Below are positions 58,598-64,000 of a stretch of 64,000 nucleotides of DNA, in pieces. This DNA comes from Nostoc linckia z4. GTDB lineage: Bacteria > Cyanobacteriota > Cyanobacteriia > Cyanobacteriales > Nostocaceae. The stretch covers positions 1 to 64,000 of the forward strand of contig NZ_LAHA01000013.1 in the NCBI RefSeq assembly GCF_002608075.1, read 5' to 3'. Each line of letters opens with the position of its first letter. Position 1 is the first letter of the stretch. A program made the position numbers and the translations under genes. The notes beneath the pieces were generated by a model. It did not search any database. It was given only the letters and a program-made list of their open reading frames with translations, and was not told the DNA's origin.

Positions 58598-60724
58598 ATG
58601 AAACGGCGCACGTTTTTCAACAGAATTGGCTCAATACTCGCGGTATTGGGGCTGACTGAAGCTGAGTGGTTGACTCTGGGAAACCGCTATTACTATGCTT
58701 TGGCACAACCTAGTCCGCGCAAGTTGGCTTTATTAATCGGTATTAACCAATATCCTAAAATTCCAGCCCTCAGTGGTTGTCTCACTGATGTGGAACTGCA
58801 AAGGGAACTTTTAATACATCGCTTTGGCTTTCAAAGGTCGGATATCCTCACCTTAACTGAGGAACAAGCAAGTAGGGAATTCATAGAGGCGGCTTTTTTA
58901 GACCACCTGGGCAAGGAAGCTCAAGCCGACGATGTGGTGGTGTTTCATTTTAGTGGCTATGGTAGCCGTGTCAAATTGGAAACATCCTCAGAGACAATGG
59001 AAAATGCTCTGGTGTCGGCTAATGAAACTCAGACATTAGAAAATGAAAAAATAGTCAATTATTTATTAGAAGAAAGTTTACTGTTATTATTGCGATCGCT
59101 CCCCACAAGCCGAGTCACTGCGGTACTAGATACTAGTTATTCTGTTCCAAGTTCAGTTATTGGATTAAAAAATCGCGCCCTCCAGGAGTCACCAGAAGCT
59201 AAGCTCGTAGCAGAGGAAATAGATTTTCTCAAACAATTGAAAACTCAAAAACCACTCAGCAATCCTGTTGTGTTAACTGCTACTTCCAGTCCCAAGCAGT
59301 CTGCGAGGGAAGGAATTTTTTCTGGTTTTAGTGCGGGGTTATTTACTTATGCCTTGACTCAGTATTTATGGGAAGCTACCCCAGCGACTAAAATTCAAGT
59401 CGCCCTTTCTCATGTGGAAAATTCTTTGTATAAATTGGGTAGCAAACAGCAACCAAATATATTAACGACACAAAAAAATCAAAATGTAGAGAAGTTAGAT
59501 GTAACGTCCATACTGCCAGATAGTAACATTGGTGCAGAGGGCGTAGTGAGAGCCGTTGAAGAAGACGGTAAAACAGTGCAACTGTGGTTGGCGGGATTAC
59601 CTCCCCAAGTGCTGCTATACTACGGAGTGAATTCTCGATTGACTCTACCAACAACAGAGCAATTGGTATTGCGATCGCGTAGTGGGTTAACAGCAAAAGC
59701 GCAACTGTTGAAAATTGAAGGTGCAATTCCCCCACAAGTAGGGCAATTTGTCCAAGAAGCAGCGCGGGTTTTACCAAAAAATATTAATTTAGTAATTGGT
59801 CTAGATACTCGGCTAGAAAGAATTGAACGAGTAGACGCCACAAGTGGCTTTGCTGCTACTGCTCATGTGTCCACCGTAGTAGCAGGGGAACAACCAGCCG
59901 ATTATATATTTGGTAAGCTCCAGCAAACACCCAGTCGCTACGGACTATTTACTTTGGATGGTGAGTTAATTCCCAACACCGCCGGCGAAGTGGGCGAAGC
60001 GGTAAAAGTTGCAGTACTGCGGTTAGCACCAAAATTATCCACCTTACTAGCAGCTAAATTATGGCGACTCACAGAAAATCAAGGTTCTTCCCGCCTAGCC
60101 ATCAAAGCAACCCTAGAGATAATTAATGATAAATCACCCCAAGCCGTAACCCAACGCCAAACACTACGAACCCAAGACTCAACATTCAACACTCCCCACT
60201 CCCCACTCCCCACTCCCCTTGTCCCCATCGGCAGCCGGATGCAATATCGGCTGCAAAATCAAAGCGATCGCCCAGTATACTTAATTTTGCTAGGTTTAAA
60301 AAATAATCAGACTGCAACTGTTTTCTACACTTGGGAAACTCCACAAGAACCAAACACTACAGAAAATAAACTCCTTTTTAGAGAAATTGTCATCCCCCCA
60401 GGTGAAACCGTTACTTTGCCTGAAAACAACACCGGTTCTGAATGGGTAATTGCAGCGCCGGCCTTCTTTTTGCAACAACAACTAATTTTTAGTACTGCTC
60501 CCTTGAGTGCAACTCTCGCCGTCTTAAACACTGCAAAATATCCCACACCAGACCAGCATCCAATTACCCCATTGTCCAAATCATTAGATGTCGTCCAAGC
60601 CTTACTCCAAGATTTGCACAACGCCAGCTTCATCAAAACCGAAATGAACGGTACAGCAACCGACTCATATATCTTGGATGTGAATAATTGGGCAAGTTTG
60701 AGCTTTAATTTTCAAGTTGTGTAA
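58598..60724 (+). CDS. Caspase-fold (orthocaspase/metacaspase-like) protein with Y-S in place of the H-C dyad
   Basis: 708 aa. N terminus MKRRTFFNRIGSILAVLGL is a twin-arginine-like signal, so export is likely. Residues about 40-290 are a C14 caspase domain (LALLIGINQYPKIPALSGCL, VVVFHFSGYGSRV, VTAVLDTSYSVPS, PVVLTATSSPKQSAREGIFS). The catalytic His of S-G-H-G is Tyr121 and the catalytic Cys of D-x-C-Y/H-S is Ser180, the Y-S variant known in some cyanobacterial orthocaspases and expected to be proteolytically dead. The C-terminal 400 residues are beta-rich, including a DUF4384-like stretch (YRLQNQSDRPVYLILLGLKN, IVIPPGETVTLPENNTGSEW). A TPHSPLPTPLVP linker (about 60188-60225) is encoded by CCCCACT repeat. 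Possibly a scaffold or regulator of active caspases. Confidence 0.9.
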   Translation: MKRRTFFNRIGSILAVLGLTEAEWLTLGNRYYYALAQPSPRKLALLIGINQYPKIPALSGCLTDVELQRELLIHRFGFQRSDILTLTEEQASREFIEAAFLDHLGKEAQADDVVVFHFSGYGSRVKLETSSETMENALVSANETQTLENEKIVNYLLEESLLLLLRSLPTSRVTAVLDTSYSVPSSVIGLKNRALQESPEAKLVAEEIDFLKQLKTQKPLSNPVVLTATSSPKQSAREGIFSGFSAGLFTYALTQYLWEATPATKIQVALSHVENSLYKLGSKQQPNILTTQKNQNVEKLDVTSILPDSNIGAEGVVRAVEEDGKTVQLWLAGLPPQVLLYYGVNSRLTLPTTEQLVLRSRSGLTAKAQLLKIEGAIPPQVGQFVQEAARVLPKNINLVIGLDTRLERIERVDATSGFAATAHVSTVVAGEQPADYIFGKLQQTPSRYGLFTLDGELIPNTAGEVGEAVKVAVLRLAPKLSTLLAAKLWRLTENQGSSRLAIKATLEIINDKSPQAVTQRQTLRTQDSTFNTPHSPLPTPLVPIGSRMQYRLQNQSDRPVYLILLGLKNNQTATVFYTWETPQEPNTTENKLLFREIVIPPGETVTLPENNTGSEWVIAAPAFFLQQQLIFSTAPLSATLAVLNTAKYPTPDQHPITPLSKSLDVVQALLQDLHNASFIKTEMNGTATDSYILDVNNWASLSFNFQVV

Positions 60725-60725
60725 A

Positions 60726-60850
60726 TGGGGCATTGGGCATTGGGCATTGGGCATTGGGCATGGAAAGAGGACAAGGAAGACAAGGGGGACAAGGTAGCAA
60801 TCTTTCTCCCCCATCCCCCTATCTCCCCCATCTCCCCACTCTGCACTCCC
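60726..60850. repeat. STRR region after the caspase homologue
   Basis: GGGCATT heptamers (60728-60762), GACAAGG units and ATCTCCCC units (60805-60845) occupy the whole spacer between two convergent stops. Confidence 0.88.
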
Positions 60851-60856
60851 CCACCA

Positions 60857-61744
60857 CTAAGCCGAACTACTCACAAGTTCATCAAAAGCAGTATCGAAAG
60901 ACACTTCTTTCCAAGTATCTAGTTCAGTTTTCACGGACTCCAGTTTGGCGTTAATAGCATAGATAGCATCTTCTCCCAATGCCAATCTCAGTGGCGGATT
61001 TTCGCTATTAACTGCTTTAATAATTGCCAAAGCTGCTTTTTTTGGATTTCCTGGTTCTTGGAATTCCAATTGATTATCTAATATATCCCGCGCCCCTTGA
61101 CGCATTTCACCAATGGCTATTTCATAATCTTTGATTTCGCTATCAGCAATAACCAGAGAACGGGTGACAAATTCTGTACGAAAAGCACCAGGTTCGACAA
61201 TTGTGATTTTGATACCCAAAGGTGTAACTTCTTGAGCCAATGCTTCAGAAATTCCTTCTAGAGCAAATTTTGTACCATTATAAATTCCCGTACCTGCATA
61301 GCCCACAAAACCACCCACTGATGAAATATTAACTATGTGCCCACTACCTTGCTGTCGCATATAAGGTAGTACTGTGCGTAGCACTTCTAAGACACCAAAA
61401 AAGTTAGTTTCAAATTGACGGCGGACTTCTGCATTGCTGACTTCTTCTATTGCCCCTAAAATGCCATATCCAGCATTATTAACAAGTACATCAATGCGTC
61501 CAAATTTGGCAATTGCTTGTTTTACTGCTGCTTGTATTTCTTCTGGCTTAGTAACATCAAGTTGCACCGCTAATGTATTTTCTGGAAAGCTTGCTGCTAA
61601 ATCTTGAATCAACTCTGGATTCCTAGCAGTTAATACCACAGTGTCACCTTGCTCTAACACCGTTTCTGCTAATGCTCGACCCAAGCCTTTTGATGTGCCA
61701 GTAATCAACCATACTTTTGTTTCAATAGTTGAAGACTTTATCAT
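60857..61744 (-). CDS. Short-chain dehydrogenase/reductase (classical SDR)
   Basis: 295 aa. NAD(P)-binding TGTSKGLGRALAETVL at the N terminus, ARNPE after strand 2, VLVNNAGYGILG, catalytic Ser in VNISSVGG, Tyr-x3-Lys in IYNGTKFALEGISEA, then KITIVEPGAFRTEF. The TGTSKGLG form and long C-terminal region resemble the oxidoreductases often annotated as SDR with unknown ketone/alcohol substrate. Basic residues after strand 2 (TARN) hint at NADP(H). Single gene, convergent with the caspase homologue. Confidence 0.93.
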   Translation of the reverse strand: MIKSSTIETKVWLITGTSKGLGRALAETVLEQGDTVVLTARNPELIQDLAASFPENTLAVQLDVTKPEEIQAAVKQAIAKFGRIDVLVNNAGYGILGAIEEVSNAEVRRQFETNFFGVLEVLRTVLPYMRQQGSGHIVNISSVGGFVGYAGTGIYNGTKFALEGISEALAQEVTPLGIKITIVEPGAFRTEFVTRSLVIADSEIKDYEIAIGEMRQGARDILDNQLEFQEPGNPKKAALAIIKAVNSENPPLRLALGEDAIYAINAKLESVKTELDTWKEVSFDTAFDELVSSSA

Positions 61745-62125
61745 TAAAACTCTCCATTTTTTACAAAAAAAAATTCAGCCAGTAGTTACACAAAATTCAA
61801 TATAATTGCCTTAAAAATAGGGACTGGTGACTGGGGACTGGGAAAACTAAGAGATTTTTATTGTTTCTTGTGAGCGCAACTCATGGAGTCTCTTGCAAAA
61901 GTCCTTCTTTGCGCCTTTCTGTAAAACTCTTAAATAACTTCGTCAGCAACACCAAAATATTTATGCAAGAAGTCTAATTTTGAATTTTGTGTAACTAGGG
62001 TATTAACTATAAATAGTTGCTCTAAAACCCAATATTCGTAAAAGATTTTCCTGTTTCCTGTTCCCTGTTCCCTGTTCCCTCTTAATTCCGAATTTTCAAT
62101 TGTTTATTGAACGCATATCTATTTA
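61745..62125. other. Intergenic region with simple repeats
   Basis: CTGGTGACTGGGGACTGGG (61825-61845) and a CTGTTCC/GTTCCCT heptamer run (62049-62083). The rest is AT-rich. No gene supported. Confidence 0.55.
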
Positions 62126-62350
62126 CTAGATATTTTCAGATGTTTCTTCCATCTTTTTCCGCAAACTCAGCGGCCTCATATCAGTCCAGACTTCTTTAAT
62201 ATAATCCAGACACTCTTGTTTCAAACCATTTTTACCAACATCCTTCCAACCATTAGGATTTTCGCGGTCAGACGGCCAAACGGAATATTGTTCTTCGTGA
62301 TTAACTACAACTTTGTAAATGGTTGTGTCTTCTGCATCATTTTGGTACAT
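62126..62350 (-). CDS. MbtH-like protein (NRPS accessory factor)
   Basis: 74 aa with the full MbtH signature: [37 protein letters not shown] and [11 protein letters not shown]. MbtH proteins bind and activate adenylation domains of non-ribosomal peptide synthetases and are normally encoded beside them. The only neighbour in the window is the MATE exporter 16 bp upstream on the same strand, so an NRPS cluster should lie beyond the 64 kb edge. Last gene of its transcript. Confidence 0.95.
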   Translation of the reverse strand: MYQNDAEDTTIYKVVVNHEEQYSVWPSDRENPNGWKDVGKNGLKQECLDYIKEVWTDMRPLSLRKKMEETSENI

Positions 62351-62366
62351 AATTCACCGATTGATA

Positions 62367-63746
62367 TTAATTAACTTTTGTTGTTTGCATTTGCAGAGAA
62401 TTTAAAGATTGAAATTCTATAATTGTTAACACTAAAACAATTAACATAAATATAATATCTGCAACCATTATACCAGAATATATACCTCTGATTCCTATAA
62501 ATTTAGACAATAATATCACTGTTGGCACAGTTAAGATTAAACTTTTTAGTAAAACTACTACTAACACAGTTTTACCTTTACCTATGGATAAAAAAAGAGT
62601 ATTACTAAAGTATGCTAAAGGCCATATTGGCATTAAGACGCTGAGAATTCTAAAATTTAGCAAATCGTCATTCATAAATTTAACATTCGGGAGAAGTAAT
62701 TCTAAAAAAAACTTAGGAAATAATTGTAATGGCAGCCAAATACCTATTAATAAGATAGTGCCAATAATTGCAAAAGTTAAATATGCTTTTTTAATTCTGC
62801 CATAATTTTGTGCGCCATAATTCATGCCAATAATAGGCTGTAGTGCTTGGGAAAAACCAATAATAGGAATAAATACAATTGCAACTATTTTTCCCGTTGC
62901 TCCAAAGAAGGCGACATCAGTATTTGTTCCATAGTCAGAAATTGAATTATAAACTATGAAATCTTCAAGCAAAATGGTAAATGGGTATAATAATTCTGAA
63001 ATGCCCACTGATAAAATGGGGGGAATTAAATCAATGGCGATCGCTATTTTTTTAAAATTCACTGGAATGGAACTTTTGCCAATTATAAAATAACCTAAAT
63101 TGACGATACTATAAACAACCATCGCTAAAACTGTCGCAAAAGCAATTCCTTCTATTCCCCATTTAAATACACTAACAAATATATAATTTAATACAATATT
63201 CGTAATTACAAATAACCAATCAAATATTGAGGTTAATTTAATTTCTCCCTCTGATTTTATTAGTTTGTTACAAGCTTCCGCTAAAATCAAAAATACTGAA
63301 CCTAGTATATAAGTATTAAAATATTTTGTGCCTTCTAAAGTAACTTCACCAGTTCCTCCCATTAATAAAATTAACTTTTCACCAAAGTTGTAACCAATAA
63401 TAGTAATTAATAGTGAAACTACAACACTCATCACTATTAAATTACCAAATATTTTCGACTGAGTTTTCACATCTCCATAACCAATAGCTCTACTCATTAC
63501 AGAAGCAGAACCCACCCCAATACAAAAAGCAAATCCATTGATTATAGTAATAATTGGTAGTGCCAAGGAAATGCCAGCTAAAGCATTTTCACCAATAAAT
63601 CTTCCGGCAAATAAAGCATCAATAAAAGTATTTAAACTCAGCATCAATATTCCTAGAGTGCTAGGAATTGATAACTTAAACATCAGTTTAACAAGGCTAC
63701 CATCAAGAATTTCATTAGTGATTTGAGATTGTTTTTGGGAAATCAT
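62367..63746 (-). CDS. MATE-family efflux transporter
   Basis: 459 aa, about 12 membrane segments (TLGILMLSLNTFIDALFAGR, ALPIITIINGFAFCIGVGSA, IVMSVVVSLLITIIGYNFG...). MATE pairing is visible in FIGENALAGISLALP and the related second half (FGATGKIVAIVFIPIIGFSQ, ALQPIIGMNYGAQNYGRIKK). Drives Na+- or H+-coupled export of a cationic or peptide product. The DNA is markedly AT-rich compared with nearby genes, and the sequence style (IIG/INY, many Lys/Ile) recalls Firmicutes MATEs, hinting at transfer. Start ATG 63746. Together with mbtH it looks like the export end of a peptide gene cluster. Confidence 0.92.
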   Translation of the reverse strand: MISQKQSQITNEILDGSLVKLMFKLSIPSTLGILMLSLNTFIDALFAGRFIGENALAGISLALPIITIINGFAFCIGVGSASVMSRAIGYGDVKTQSKIFGNLIVMSVVVSLLITIIGYNFGEKLILLMGGTGEVTLEGTKYFNTYILGSVFLILAEACNKLIKSEGEIKLTSIFDWLFVITNIVLNYIFVSVFKWGIEGIAFATVLAMVVYSIVNLGYFIIGKSSIPVNFKKIAIAIDLIPPILSVGISELLYPFTILLEDFIVYNSISDYGTNTDVAFFGATGKIVAIVFIPIIGFSQALQPIIGMNYGAQNYGRIKKAYLTFAIIGTILLIGIWLPLQLFPKFFLELLLPNVKFMNDDLLNFRILSVLMPIWPLAYFSNTLFLSIGKGKTVLVVVLLKSLILTVPTVILLSKFIGIRGIYSGIMVADIIFMLIVLVLTIIEFQSLNSLQMQTTKVN

Positions 63747-63756
63747 TTTTTATTTT

Positions 63757-64000
63757 TTACTCGACCTTAACCAAACGGCTAACACGATACTGCTTCACTG
63801 CTTCTAACTTCATTTCTTTTGCTGAGTTAAATGCACTCATCACCTCACCACAAACTTCAATTCTCGCTTCATAAGCGCCTGAAATACTGCCATCTGGTAG
63901 AGCAAAATCAATCCGCACTTCTGCCCAGTCACCATCTTTTTCCATCGCCAATACTTTCCCTGCTTTCAAACAATTTAGCCAATTCCAACCAAGCTGCATC
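63757..64000 (-). CDS. Partial protein at the window edge
   Basis: The frame is open to the window end, so the first ATG (63999) may be internal. The 80 visible residues are the C terminus (WNWLNCLKAGKVLAMEKDGD, GSISGAYEARIEVCGEVMSA, RVSRLVKVE), mixed alpha/beta; family not recognised. It sits 10 bp upstream of the MATE gene on the same strand and is probably co-transcribed with it and mbtH. Confidence 0.5.
   Translation of the reverse strand, partial: MQLGWNWLNCLKAGKVLAMEKDGDWAEVRIDFALPDGSISGAYEARIEVCGEVMSAFNSAKEMKLEAVKQYRVSRLVKVE

Noticed and set aside
1..64000. tRNA, rRNA, riboswitch
   Set aside because: I scanned the gaps for T-loop (GGTTCGAAT) and typical riboswitch cores and saw none; a covariance search would be needed to exclude small RNAs.

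Overview
The window looks like chromosome from a filamentous, heterocyst-forming cyanobacterium (Nostoc/Anabaena/Calothrix-like). The evidence is: many HIP1 octamers (GCGATCGC) in and between genes; abundant short tandemly repeated repetitive (STRR) heptamers such as GCCCAAT and AAAGGGG; a small protein with the HetP-family signature; sucrose synthase; several PAS-rich sensor kinases; Uma2-family proteins; and cyanobacteria-type GyrA, MnmG and ATP sulfurylase. No rRNA, tRNA, CRISPR array or complete insertion sequence was recognised. Small non-autonomous repeat elements are very common.

Layout. 0-6.2 kb: sensor kinase, moeA, a Rieske protein with a large helical tail, and a class-V aminotransferase (cysteine desulfurase-like). 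6.2-14 kb: small proteins (one HetP-like), a 1291-aa CBS/PAS hybrid kinase and a DUF442 phosphatase-like protein, separated by repeat-rich gaps. 14.3-20 kb: a carbohydrate pair, namely a divergent sucrose synthase followed by a GH65 phosphorylase fused to a beta-phosphoglucomutase-type HAD domain. 20.4-28.1 kb: PAS kinase, HTH-Uma2 fusion, leaderless amidase, two back-to-back MITE-like elements, a possible broken gene, a GspC/PilP-like membrane protein and mnmG. 28.4-38.9 kb: VanY-type peptidase, NYN-domain protein, TIGR04376-like coiled-coil protein, an unusual pair of Ig-like membrane proteins (one with C-terminal WD40 repeats), a stand-alone CheB methylesterase domain, an orphan 319-aa protein and a GNAT. 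39-49 kb: hicAB toxin-antitoxin, an acetamidase/formamidase whose natural start codon seems to read AUC inside a HIP1 site, GH13 amylase, 2OG-Fe(II) oxygenase, CDP-alcohol phosphatidyltransferase, UvrD-like helicase and a second Uma2. 49-58.4 kb: VWA protein with a duplicated C-terminal module, DUF6671-type protein, the gyrA-lnt overlapping pair, and sat. 58.6-64 kb: a caspase homologue with a Y-S in place of the H-C dyad, an SDR, and an MATE exporter-mbtH pair that probably marks the edge of a non-ribosomal peptide cluster lying beyond 64 kb.

The strongest theme is repeat invasion. At least five families of short inverted-repeat elements occupy the intergenic gaps, and STRR or palindromic repeat sequence also lies in frame inside conserved genes (moeA, the GH65-HAD linker, a PAS kinase, the helicase twice, lnt twice, the caspase homologue), where it is translated as extra linker peptide. 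The second theme is enzymes whose active sites depart from the family norm: the sucrose synthase, the Y-S caspase homologue and the AUC-start acetamidase. The best candidates for undescribed biology are the Ig-like/WD40 membrane pair (31.5-36.1 kb) and the sucrose synthase/GH65-HAD module.
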